In this document: positions 53,866 to 62,383 of the stretch, piece after piece
Numbering within the stretch: the stretch's first letter is position 1
Layout of the letters: each line of letters begins with the position of its first letter
Assembly: GCA_965661055.1 (NCBI GenBank)
Contig: CBFICS010000009.1
Coordinates: 1 to 64,000, forward strand
Length of the DNA: 64,000 bases
From: CBFHSF01 sp965661055
GTDB lineage: Bacteria > Bacteroidota > Bacteroidia > Flavobacteriales > Schleiferiaceae
Direction of reading: 5' to 3'
Position numbers and translations under genes: made by a program
Notes under the pieces: generated by a model
Database searches by the model: none
What the model was told of the DNA's origin: nothing
What the model saw: the letters and a program-made list of their open reading frames with translations, nothing else

Positions 53866-55023
53866 ATGGCCAAAGATATACAAACCATAGCTGTAAACAC
53901 GAGATGGCTGCTGCCCAATAAACTTGAAGGCATGGGATGGTTCACCCATCACCTATTAAAACGCATGGTTGTAAATCACCCGGAAGTACAATTCATTTTC
54001 ATTTTTGACCGGCCTTGGGATCCTGATTTCATTTACGGACCCAACGTTACTCCTATTATGGTAGGACCACAAGCAAGACACCCGATCTTGTGGAGGTTGT
54101 GGAGCCAAATGAGCGTAAGAAGGGTTTTGAATAAACATCAGCCAGATGTATTTCTATCTCCAGACGGATTTATTCCCCTACAATCAAAAACCCCATCGAT
54201 AGCGGTCATTCACGATTTAAACTTTGAACACTTCCCTAACTGGTCACCCAAAAGAGTTACGGCATTTTACAAAAAATACATGCCGAAATTTGCCGAACAA
54301 GCCACGCATATTGCTACGGTTTCTGAATTCACAAAATCAGACATCTCTAGACTATACAAAGTAAACCCTGAAAAAATCTCTGTGGTTTACAACGGTCCGC
54401 AATCTAGCTTTAGAGGACTTACAGATGTAGAAAAATCTACCTTCAGAAAAAACAAAACTCAAGAAGAACCTTACTTTTTATTTTTAGGCGCTTTAAATCC
54501 AAGAAAGAACCTAGAAAGAGTATTTCAAGCCTTTGATCGCTTCAAGGAAAAGACGGGACTTTCTCATAAATTGGTGGTTGTCGGACAAACCATGTATTGG
54601 CCCGCCAAGACTAAAAACTTATTTGAGAAGTTAACCCACAAGGACGATATTATTTTTACCGGACGCTGTGAAGACGCCATGATCAACGCTTGGCTAGGAG
54701 CTGCCGAGGCACTGTTCTTCCCCAGCCTCTTTGAAGGGTTTGGCATTCCTATTGTTGAAGCCTTTTACGCTGAAACCCCTGTTATTACTAGCAACACCTC
54801 AGCAATGCCAGAAATTGCAGGCAATGCAGCCCTTTTGGTTGAACCCAACTCAATAGATGAGCTAACACAATCTCTTATTACCCTTGCGCAAGATGAAGGT
54901 TTGAGAAAAGGTTTAATTGAAAAAGGTAAGAAGAGAAAAGAACTGTTTTCATGGGACCTGGAAGAAAAGAAACTTTGGGCCCTTATTCAAAATACAATTC
55001 ATGAGTCTAAGTCTACGACATAA
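53866..55023 (+). CDS. Glycosyltransferase family 4
   Basis: A 385-aa GT-B enzyme adding a sugar to a growing glycan. The C-terminal half has the hallmark FLGALNPRKNLERV and LFPSLFEGFGIPIVEAFY, then NTSAMPEIAGNAALLVEP. The N-terminal half has PDVFLSPDGFIPL. It diverges from the flippase operon and its end overlaps rnhB by 23 nt, so the two may be cotranscribed. Confidence 0.9.
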   Translation: MAKDIQTIAVNTRWLLPNKLEGMGWFTHHLLKRMVVNHPEVQFIFIFDRPWDPDFIYGPNVTPIMVGPQARHPILWRLWSQMSVRRVLNKHQPDVFLSPDGFIPLQSKTPSIAVIHDLNFEHFPNWSPKRVTAFYKKYMPKFAEQATHIATVSEFTKSDISRLYKVNPEKISVVYNGPQSSFRGLTDVEKSTFRKNKTQEEPYFLFLGALNPRKNLERVFQAFDRFKEKTGLSHKLVVVGQTMYWPAKTKNLFEKLTHKDDIIFTGRCEDAMINAWLGAAEALFFPSLFEGFGIPIVEAFYAETPVITSNTSAMPEIAGNAALLVEPNSIDELTQSLITLAQDEGLRKGLIEKGKKRKELFSWDLEEKKLWALIQNTIHESKSTT

Positions 55024-55603
55024 CCCCGACGGCTTTGAAGCCGGATGTGATGAAGCTGGGAGAGGTTGTCTTGCTGGCCCAGTAGTAGCCGCAGCCGTTA
55101 TTCTTCCGGATGATTTTCAGTCAGAAACATTAACCGATTCAAAAAAACTCACCGAAGCCAAAAGAGATGCTCTGCGGCCAATTATTGAAAAGGAGGCTTT
55201 GGCTTTTGGCATTGGCGTAGTAAGTCCTGAAGAAATTGATAAAATAAACATACTAAATGCTAGCTTTCTAGCTATGCATAGGGCCATTGACCAGTTGTCT
55301 GTAAAACCCAGTTCATTATTAATAGATGGCAATCGCTTTAACCCCTATGCAGATATTCCGCATGTCTGCATGGTAAAAGGAGACAGTAGGTTTTTAAATA
55401 TTGCAGCCGCAAGTATATTGGCAAAAACAGAAAGAGATTTAATTATGAAACAACTAGACGGTGAAAACCCAGGTTATGACTGGGCAAAAAACAAAGGGTA
55501 CCCTACCCCAAAGCACCGTCGTGCCATTGCCGAACTCGGGCCAACAAAGCATCATAGAATGAGCTTCCAACTCCTCCCCAATCAATTGAGTTTAGATTTA
55601 TAA
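55001..55603 (+). CDS. rnhB: Ribonuclease HII
   Basis: Cuts RNA in RNA-DNA hybrids, including single ribonucleotides misincorporated in DNA. The 200-aa protein has the motif GCDEAGRGCLAGP with catalytic D17 and E18, LLIDGNRF, and YPTPKHRRAIAELGPTKHHR. ATG at 55001 gives MSLSLRHNPDGFEAG; upstream in-frame codons belong to the GT4 gene. The 23-nt overlap suggests coupling. Confidence 0.95.
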   Translation: MSLSLRHNPDGFEAGCDEAGRGCLAGPVVAAAVILPDDFQSETLTDSKKLTEAKRDALRPIIEKEALAFGIGVVSPEEIDKINILNASFLAMHRAIDQLSVKPSSLLIDGNRFNPYADIPHVCMVKGDSRFLNIAAASILAKTERDLIMKQLDGENPGYDWAKNKGYPTPKHRRAIAELGPTKHHRMSFQLLPNQLSLDL

Positions 55604-55642
55604 AGCCACCTAAATAATACCGCTGAAACTAACCGAAATAAT

Positions 55643-55650
55643 TACCTTTG
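55643..55650 (+). promoter_or_regulatory. Candidate -7 box of the 863-aa lipoprotein gene
   Basis: TACCTTTG matches TAnnTTTG exactly. It overlaps an in-frame TTG that could be mistaken for a start, and its likely start site supports ATG at 55669. Confidence 0.5.
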
Positions 55651-55668
55651 AACAACCAAAAAATTCTC

Positions 55669-58260
55669 ATGCGTTACTTACTGATTTTACTTTCGTTATT
55701 TACGATTACATCGTGTACAGACTCTACGGTTGAATCAAGTGATTTGGTAGAGGCCATACCCATTACCTCTCCGGTAATTATTAGAATTAACGACATTCAG
55801 GAGGCTTCAACTAACTGGGACAACTCTTTGGTTGCCAACACAGTAGACACCCTTAACGCTTTTTATGAATTTTTCACCCAAGCCCATGCGTTAAAGCAAT
55901 GGTTTTCAAAAGCTCCAAAAATTTTAGATCAACCCATATGGATTGCAAGCCAAAAAAGCGGGGCCCATGAATACAGTTGGTTATGGGTATTAAGAGATGT
56001 TGAAAAAGCGAGTCTCTTGTCAAAAATCTCTGAGAAAACTTTGGTAAGAAACTACAGTGGAGTAGATATTTTCGAGTTCTCCCTCAATGAAAATAAGTGG
56101 TATGCTTCTTCACTAAAACAAGTCATTATTTCTTCATCCACACACAGTTTAATTGAAGAGGGAATTAGACAATTACAATCAGAATTTTCACTAGAGAAGA
56201 ACCAGTTTTTTAACAAGGTAAAGAAGACTGCCAACACGAAAGATCCTTTCAATGTATTTATCCAAAATGAAAAGCTCCCTGAGTTAATCCTCTCTGTTTT
56301 TCCAGGCACCAAACCAGACTGGTTATCCTCAACCTCAATTTGGGCGGGAATTGACGCCAGTATTGAAAGCAACCAAATGGTATTGAATGGTGTGGTTTTG
56401 CACCCAGACACCTGTGGCGGATATTTATCAGTTTTTAAAAACTTGGGCAAAGGTGAATTTGAAGCCCCTGCTGTTTTACCTAACCACATTGCCATGTGGA
56501 TAGGATTGCACATTGACAATGGGGAAGACTTTTATTCTGAAAGGCTTGAGTTTTTAAAAAAGGGCAAGGCCTTTAGGTCACAACAAATAAGACTAGGCGA
56601 CCTGGGAATAAATCCCTTAGTAGATATTTATCCGCTAGTGGATAATGAAATCGGAGTGTTTTACTTGCAAAATGTCAGCACAGATCTTTCAGCCACTAAG
56701 GTTGGATATATAAAATGCAATGATGAGGACGACCGTGCTGAATTAAGAAAGTTTTTGACCAACAACAAGGTCTATGAAACCTATAGAGACCACATTCTCT
56801 ATTCCTCTGCCTACAATCAATTATTTCAAGAGGCCTTCGGAAGACTATTTAAAGGATTTAACAAACCCTATATTACCGAAAAAGGAAACTACTTGATTTT
56901 TGCCGATAATGATTTAGTACTTAAAAATGTAATCAATGAAATATCCGCGGAAAAAACGCTGAATCAAAATGAAAATTTCATTGAATTTTACAAGCAATAC
57001 CCAAGCGCTGGCCATCTTTTCGCCATGGTTAAAAACCCAGAAGCTATTTCACTTCTGGATAAAATCACCACCCGTGAAACTGCAGCTGAAATCGCTAAGA
57101 AAACTAAAAAGTTAGAAAAGGTCACTTGGGCAGGTATCCACATACTAAACAAAGGAGAAGTTAGCTACCTTCAATCAACGATAAAGTATCAAGAAGAGCA
57201 AATTGAAGAGGCAAGACAGCTTTGGTCGCTTACTCTAGAAGCTCCGATGAAGGGCAAACCTCATTTGATCAAAAATCACTACACCCAAAAAAATGAAGTG
57301 TTTGTTCAAGATGAAAACAATGTAATTTATCTGATTGACGGAAAAGGAAAGATCTTGTGGAACAAATCTATAGGCGAACCTATTTTAGGAGGCGTTCACC
57401 AAGTAGATTTGTTCAAAAACAATAAACTTCAATTGGTTTTCAACACTCCTTCAAAGCTCTGGATGTTAGATCGCTTAGGTAGAGATGTAGAAAACTTCCC
57501 AGTAACTCTTAAAGCTCAATCAACGGCACCTGTAAGTGTATTTGATTATGACAAAACCAGGAATTATCGTTTTGTTGTTCCTACCGGAAATCAACTATAT
57601 AATTACAATAAAGACGGTGAAATGGTAAAGGGATGGGTTTTTGAAGGAATGAATTCTGACATTAAACACTCTCCTGAACACTTTGCGGTAAACGGCAAAG
57701 ATTTCATCCTTGTGACAAGCTCGGGCGGAGCGGTGAAATTCATTAATAGAAGAGGTGAACTAAGGACAGATATCGATGGAAAAATTCCTCTTTCTGACAA
57801 CCCCTGGTTTTTTGTAAACAAAGACAGTCAACCAAGAGTGGTTACGCTTTCAGAGAAAGCAACTTTGGTCTCTGTATTCCTTACGGGAAGCATTGACGAA
57901 ACAGATCTTGGCTTTGATGAAACCGAAAAAATCACCTTTAGCTATAACGGCCACAGCTACGTCTTTTTAGAGGGTCCCCACCTAAATGTTAGAGATGAGT
58001 TGCATCCTTTTACAGCTCAATTAGATGGGACACCCATTGCTGGGCCCTATTCTTTTTCTATTCACGGAAAAAACTTGTACGGTGTAACTACAAAAAACCC
58101 TGATAGGGTTTACGTTTACAACGAAGAGGGTGAAATGGTTGATGGCTTTCCCGTTTTTGGAAACACAGGGATTGAACTAGGTCCGCTTGAAAACCGATCT
58201 ATCCCGGTATTACTTGTAGGCACAGGTGATGGCACCTTAATGGCTTATTCGATAAGATAG
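55669..58260 (+). CDS. Large lipoprotein with a C-terminal propeller-like region
   Basis: An 863-aa protein with a lipoprotein signal (MRYLLILLSLFTITSC) and an N-terminal domain of about 500 residues that I cannot name. It looks like Bacteroidota DUF3352-type proteins (uncertain). From about 515 on there are repeated strands like a PQQ/quinoprotein-type propeller: NVIYLIDGKGKILWNKSIG, LWMLDRLGRDVENFPV and YNYNKDGEMVKGW. They end GTGDGTLMAYSIR. The role is unknown, but it should face the periplasm or the outer membrane. Confidence 0.78.
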   Translation: MRYLLILLSLFTITSCTDSTVESSDLVEAIPITSPVIIRINDIQEASTNWDNSLVANTVDTLNAFYEFFTQAHALKQWFSKAPKILDQPIWIASQKSGAHEYSWLWVLRDVEKASLLSKISEKTLVRNYSGVDIFEFSLNENKWYASSLKQVIISSSTHSLIEEGIRQLQSEFSLEKNQFFNKVKKTANTKDPFNVFIQNEKLPELILSVFPGTKPDWLSSTSIWAGIDASIESNQMVLNGVVLHPDTCGGYLSVFKNLGKGEFEAPAVLPNHIAMWIGLHIDNGEDFYSERLEFLKKGKAFRSQQIRLGDLGINPLVDIYPLVDNEIGVFYLQNVSTDLSATKVGYIKCNDEDDRAELRKFLTNNKVYETYRDHILYSSAYNQLFQEAFGRLFKGFNKPYITEKGNYLIFADNDLVLKNVINEISAEKTLNQNENFIEFYKQYPSAGHLFAMVKNPEAISLLDKITTRETAAEIAKKTKKLEKVTWAGIHILNKGEVSYLQSTIKYQEEQIEEARQLWSLTLEAPMKGKPHLIKNHYTQKNEVFVQDENNVIYLIDGKGKILWNKSIGEPILGGVHQVDLFKNNKLQLVFNTPSKLWMLDRLGRDVENFPVTLKAQSTAPVSVFDYDKTRNYRFVVPTGNQLYNYNKDGEMVKGWVFEGMNSDIKHSPEHFAVNGKDFILVTSSGGAVKFINRRGELRTDIDGKIPLSDNPWFFVNKDSQPRVVTLSEKATLVSVFLTGSIDETDLGFDETEKITFSYNGHSYVFLEGPHLNVRDELHPFTAQLDGTPIAGPYSFSIHGKNLYGVTTKNPDRVYVYNEEGEMVDGFPVFGNTGIELGPLENRSIPVLLVGTGDGTLMAYSIR

Positions 58261-58272
58261 GGTTTAGCAAAA

Positions 58273-59013
58273 TTAGTTGCTTGAACCAATCAGAAGTTTG
58301 GTAATTGTAACCATTCCAATCAATAAAATGAGACCTAAAGAAATGGTTCTAAAATTTTTCTGAGGAATGTAGGCCAACAACTTCTTTCCTAGGTAAGTTC
58401 CTAATAACCCAATGACCAATAAAAAAGGGACATATTTTAAATCGTGGTAATGAATATACCCATTTCTATAATATACCACGCTTCTGGAAATATCTATCAT
58501 AAAATCAATAAAGGCAGAAGTGGCTACAAAAACGCTTTTTTCTAAATTGAAGGAAGCCATGGTCAAACCTCTTATGGCTCCTCCTGTCCCTAAAAGTCCG
58601 GCAGAAAAACCGGACAATGTACCTCCTAAAACTGCATTTTTTGACGAAGGCGAAAAAGACAATGTTTTTCTAATAATAAACAAAAGGCTAAAACAGACTA
58701 GAAAGAACCCTAAAACATACTCTAACACTACCGTATTAAATATTTTAGACAGTAACCCGCCAATCACAACAAACACTACTGATGGGATGCCAATGGTTAG
58801 AATTAGTTTTTTGTCTAATCCGTTTTTAAACAAAACAATTTTACTCAGATTACTTGACAAATGGAACAACGCCGTAAGCCCTAGAACCGATTGAAAATCA
58901 AAATAAAAATTTCCTATCGGCACAAAAAAAACCGAAGAACCAAATCCACCAATAGTCCCAACAATTTCAGCTAAAAGAGCTAAAAGTAAAAACAGAAAAC
59001 TAACCTCTTTCAT
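58273..59013 (-). CDS. TauE/SafE-family membrane permease
   Basis: A 246-aa protein with about seven membrane helices. The pattern is that of TauE/SafE sulfite/sulfonate exporters: GFGSSVFFVPIGNFYFD near the N-terminus and GTLSGFSAGLLGTGGAIRGL in the middle, two repeats of the family. The substrate is uncertain; a sulfate-related link to the sulfotransferase 6 kb away would be speculative. Confidence 0.85.
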   Translation of the reverse strand: MKEVSFLFLLLALLAEIVGTIGGFGSSVFFVPIGNFYFDFQSVLGLTALFHLSSNLSKIVLFKNGLDKKLILTIGIPSVVFVVIGGLLSKIFNTVVLEYVLGFFLVCFSLLFIIRKTLSFSPSSKNAVLGGTLSGFSAGLLGTGGAIRGLTMASFNLEKSVFVATSAFIDFMIDISRSVVYYRNGYIHYHDLKYVPFLLVIGLLGTYLGKKLLAYIPQKNFRTISLGLILLIGMVTITKLLIGSSN

Positions 59014-59085
59014 AGCTTATAGTTAAAATTAGGTAGATATTAGTTTTTCCATTCCATAGGATTGAAGAGATTAAAATAAATAATG

Positions 59086-59661
59086 CTATTGTTCTTTCAA
59101 CTTCTTTTCAAATTTCTCAAGGCTTATTTTACTTTTCCAACGAGAGTAATTCCCCTCTGCAACTTTTTTATCAAGATCTACTTTTAAATAATCCGACCAA
59201 CAAGAAAAAAACTCATAATCATGGGCCTTGCCAAATTCAGAGTCATGAGCAATTTCTCGAGGTGTAATTAGATAACATCCTCCTACTTCAAAATTAGAGG
59301 TATAAGGCCTACACAACATTCCATTGTCTCCCCAAATTTTTATTCTCTTTCTTGTTTCTTTACCCTTGTACAATTTCACAATCTCAACAGTCATAGAATA
59401 AGGCAACCTATCTTCCGGATTCATGGTAATAGATTCAATATAGTCAGAGTATTCTATAACTTTTACAAGAGCCACAAAGTCATGAGTTTTAGCAATAACA
59501 CTAAAAGAACAATCTCCCTCACAGTTGCAGGTACAAGAAAAGGTGTTAATTGAAAACAACGTCAAAAATGTGAAAATCAAAAAGCTTCTAAGCCTCTTTC
59601 CCGAAAACAAAAAAGGCACATTGTTTCTTTTGATTCTTAAACCAGATTTTAGAGTTTTCAT
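59086..59661 (-). CDS. Secreted cysteine-rich protein, possibly netrin/TIMP-like
   Basis: A 191-aa protein with a long, basic N-terminus and a signal segment (FLIFTFLTLFSINTFSC) followed at once by CTCNCEGDC. The mature part has an alternating strand pattern, FVALVKVIEYSDYI and SMTVEIVKLYKGK, and a CYLITPREI segment. CxC after the signal and this strand order resemble the NTR/TIMP fold (tentative). ATG at 59661 is used; a TTG 9 codons upstream is in frame. The function is unknown. Confidence 0.6.
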   Translation of the reverse strand: MKTLKSGLRIKRNNVPFLFSGKRLRSFLIFTFLTLFSINTFSCTCNCEGDCSFSVIAKTHDFVALVKVIEYSDYIESITMNPEDRLPYSMTVEIVKLYKGKETRKRIKIWGDNGMLCRPYTSNFEVGGCYLITPREIAHDSEFGKAHDYEFFSCWSDYLKVDLDKKVAEGNYSRWKSKISLEKFEKKLKEQ

Positions 59662-59759
59662 TTTCCTGTTCAATTTATTGCTAGACAATCGTTAAATAAT
59701 TCTTGCCACAATTTAAAAACAAAAAACATAACTTTATTCCCTAACCAATTCTGCCGTAG

Positions 59760-60353
59760 ATGAAACAACATTACTTTGCTGTAATAATTACCCTTTATCT
59801 TTGCATATCATCTTTTTCTTCAAAAGCTCAAGACAGGCAGTATTATATTGATTTTGGTACCCAATTTTTCATGGACGAAATCATTGAATGGCGGTCATTG
59901 AACATTACTAAAATGGTAAATTTCAATTCAACGTTTGGTGATTATATTTCAATTAATAAATCGTCTAAGTTTGGCTATGGTCTTGGCATGGGGGCTACCC
60001 GACTCATTGAGTCACCACTTGACCCTTTAGATCCCAAATATGACTATGAACAAAGAGTAAGGCTTTCGTTAAATTTTCTAGTCCATATTAACTACAAGTA
60101 CGCTATTTTAAAAAAGCACCAAAACGCAACCTATTTCAATACCGAGGTATTTCTTTGCTTAGACAGCTTTCAGCAACTCAATCTAAACCCAGGATTTAAC
60201 CTAGGATTTTCTTTTGAAGGCATTGCCACCGATAAGTTTCATTATGAATTGACCGCATACATTGGCTACACTCACTCTCAAGGGGAGGTTAGCACCCTTG
60301 GCGGGAGAATGTTTGGGGTAAAACTAGGACTAACTCGCAGGGTGGGTCGTTAA
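59760..60353 (+). CDS. Secreted beta-barrel-like protein, unknown function
   Basis: A 197-aa protein with a signal peptide (HYFAVIITLYLCISSFSSKAQ) and strand-rich, aromatic sequence ending GGRMFGVKLGLTRRVGR. It resembles small outer-membrane barrels of Bacteroidota, family unrecognised. Its stop overlaps the stop of the convergent glucosaminidase gene by 4 nt (TTAA). Confidence 0.7.
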   Translation: MKQHYFAVIITLYLCISSFSSKAQDRQYYIDFGTQFFMDEIIEWRSLNITKMVNFNSTFGDYISINKSSKFGYGLGMGATRLIESPLDPLDPKYDYEQRVRLSLNFLVHINYKYAILKKHQNATYFNTEVFLCLDSFQQLNLNPGFNLGFSFEGIATDKFHYELTAYIGYTHSQGEVSTLGGRMFGVKLGLTRRVGR

Positions 60354-61261
60354 AAAAACCAAAGGAACTTTTTCCCGATGGTTCTTCGCAAATGCATTTT
60401 TTGTCCCACCAGGGGCTGTGACCCCGGCGACATCAAATTTTTGCGGTACAAATACTCAAGTCTCATTCCGAATTTTTGGGCAATAGAATGCATGGTGTCA
60501 CCCATTTTTACGGTATAGTATTTCTCGTAACCCCTTCTGTTTTTCTTTTCAATAAAAAGTTTTTCACCTATCGGAAGGGGATCGTCCCAACTCAAATCGT
60601 TGTACTCTAAAATATCCTCTACATCTAACTCAAATTCTAAAGCTATCTTATCATAGGTATCGCCTTCTGAGACTTCTATGTACTTTAAATCGCTCAGGTG
60701 AACCATTACCACATGACGATCTTCCAGTGACAATTCATTCCAATTTTCTATTTTATCAAATTGATCCAAATTGTACTTTTCAATCAAGTCTATTAGACGG
60801 TCTGCATACTTTTTATTGGTGGCATACCCTGCTTTTCTAAGCCCCTTAGCCCAACCCTTGTAATCGGCTCTGTCTAATTCAAACAAAAAAGAATAACGAC
60901 TGCGGGTTGACAAAAACAAGCTGTGGTCTCTAAAACTCTCTTCAGGATCGTCATACTTTCTAAAACACTCCCCTTTTTTATCGTCGTCGTGGTACACCTT
61001 GTCACCATCCCAAGAGTTGTGACATTTTATACCAAAGTGGTTATTTGATTTCGAGGCTAACTCTGACGTTCCTCCTGCAGACTCTAAAATTCCTTGCGCA
61101 AGTGTAATACTGGCAGGAATACCGTATTGCTGCATTTCTTGGATGGCTATCGATTTGTATTTATTGATATACGCAACATCATCTCTTTGACCCCATAAGG
61201 TCGTGGTAGCTAGGAAAAATATCAGGAAAAACGATGGGATATTCTTTAGATAGGTATTCAA
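60350..61261 (-). CDS. Peptidoglycan glucosaminidase with two LysM domains
   Basis: A 303-aa exported hydrolase of peptidoglycan. A signal peptide (NIPSFFLIFFLATTTLWGQ) precedes a glucosaminidase (FlgJ-like) domain, about residues 30-165, with the catalytic-Glu region ITLAQGILESAGGTSELA and NNHFGIKC. Two LysM repeats follow: YIEVSEGDTYDKIALEFEL and YYTVKMGDTMHSIAQKFGM. No flagellar genes are near, so it acts in cell-wall turnover. The start is TTG (61259-61261), inside the upstream gene (83-nt overlap). Confidence 0.88.
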   Translation of the reverse strand: MNTYLKNIPSFFLIFFLATTTLWGQRDDVAYINKYKSIAIQEMQQYGIPASITLAQGILESAGGTSELASKSNNHFGIKCHNSWDGDKVYHDDDKKGECFRKYDDPEESFRDHSLFLSTRSRYSFLFELDRADYKGWAKGLRKAGYATNKKYADRLIDLIEKYNLDQFDKIENWNELSLEDRHVVMVHLSDLKYIEVSEGDTYDKIALEFELDVEDILEYNDLSWDDPLPIGEKLFIEKKNRRGYEKYYTVKMGDTMHSIAQKFGMRLEYLYRKNLMSPGSQPLVGQKMHLRRTIGKKFLWFF

Positions 61262-62171
61262 TGTGTAGTCCTTTATTCTTTAATTTATTATTCATTCCTA
61301 TGCCCCCAAACACACCCCCTGTATGCCAAAACAATATTCGAGTGCCTTCCGGAAATTCCTTTATGCGTTTACTCAGAGCCCACATAGCTTTACCGGTATA
61401 AATCGGATCTAATGGAATTTGGGTTTCGAGGTAAAATTGATTAATAAAACGAATGAGACCTTCAGATATTTTTGCAAAACCACCTAGGTGTTCTTCCGTC
61501 CAAAAATCAATTTGCTCAAAGATACTTTTAGCCGTAGCCTCCCCATGGCGGTCTTTTAAAAAGTTTTCAACTTGAGGTTTTAAATAACTTCCTCCCTTAA
61601 GGGCCGGCACACCGATTATCTTTTGGCAGGAGGCAGAGATCGCCATCCCCGAAAGGGTGGTTCCTGTGCCCATGGAGCACATCATTACATCATAACTCCT
61701 CGTCAATTCATCTACCATCTGAGAAGTCCCCAATAACCCAGGCACGTCTTCTCCACCCATAGGAATATAGTACTCCCGTGAATCGTAGGGCAATTTACTT
61801 ACCGAATAATTTCTTGAAATTGGAATTAATTCCATGCCCCACTGAAAACACATCCATGTGGTAGGGGTGCTTTTTTCAATTTCTTCCGCCCGAACATACC
61901 CTCTGGTTTTTACACCGTTAATATGCCCCCAGAAGGCAAGAGCTAGTAAGTGATTAGAAAACCCGCCGCCTAGACTAGAAACACTAGAGAACTTTGAAAG
62001 GTCAACCCCTTGAAAATAACCCATGAGCTTACGCCATTTGTTGCCGCTAATAAACGGGTGTATTAAGTCATCTCTCTTAACGAAAAGTTTCACCCCTGTT
62101 CCGTGTAACCAATCCGGCTTCACTTCTACCTCAGGACTTGGTAGTTTTATTTGAGAATGGTCGTTTTTCAT
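61179..62171 (-). CDS. ACC deaminase/D-cysteine desulfhydrase-family PLP enzyme
   Basis: A 330-aa fold-type II PLP enzyme of the 1-aminocyclopropane-1-carboxylate deaminase family. The lysine is K45 in SGNKWRKLMGYF; SLGGGFSNHLLALAFWG and MGTGTTLSGMAI bind the PLP phosphate. The substrate could be ACC or D-cysteine; the sequence does not settle it. It overlaps the glucosaminidase gene by 83 nt and diverges from the DUF5522-type gene. Confidence 0.84.
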   Translation of the reverse strand: MKNDHSQIKLPSPEVEVKPDWLHGTGVKLFVKRDDLIHPFISGNKWRKLMGYFQGVDLSKFSSVSSLGGGFSNHLLALAFWGHINGVKTRGYVRAEEIEKSTPTTWMCFQWGMELIPISRNYSVSKLPYDSREYYIPMGGEDVPGLLGTSQMVDELTRSYDVMMCSMGTGTTLSGMAISASCQKIIGVPALKGGSYLKPQVENFLKDRHGEATAKSIFEQIDFWTEEHLGGFAKISEGLIRFINQFYLETQIPLDPIYTGKAMWALSKRIKEFPEGTRILFWHTGGVFGGIGMNNKLKNKGLHIEYLSKEYPIVFPDIFPSYHDLMGSKR

Positions 62172-62208
62172 TTTGTGAGGTCAAGGTAAAAAACGAAATT
62201 TGCACAGC

Positions 62209-62379
62209 ATGCAAAATTCAAAGAAAGAATTACAACCTGAGGACTTCTACAAAACCCCAGAAGGGTACATTGTCTTTACGGAAATATACCATAAAAAAAG
62301 AGGCTATTGTTGCCAAAGTGGTTGCAAGCATTGCCCCTATGGCTTTAATAAAAAGACTGGGCGTATTGATAAAATATAA
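62209..62379 (+). CDS. Small Cys-rich DUF5522-type protein
   Basis: A 56-aa protein (MQNSKKELQPEDFYKTPEGY, then IVFTEIYHKKRGYCCQSGCK and HCPYGFNKK). The CCxSGCxHCPYGF motif fits the DUF5522 family, which has four clustered cysteines and probably binds a metal. No signal peptide is seen. Its TAA ends 4 nt before the hutU ATG, so the two are probably cotranscribed. The link to urocanate breakdown is unknown. Confidence 0.75.
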   Translation: MQNSKKELQPEDFYKTPEGYIVFTEIYHKKRGYCCQSGCKHCPYGFNKKTGRIDKI

Positions 62380-62383
62380 CAAG

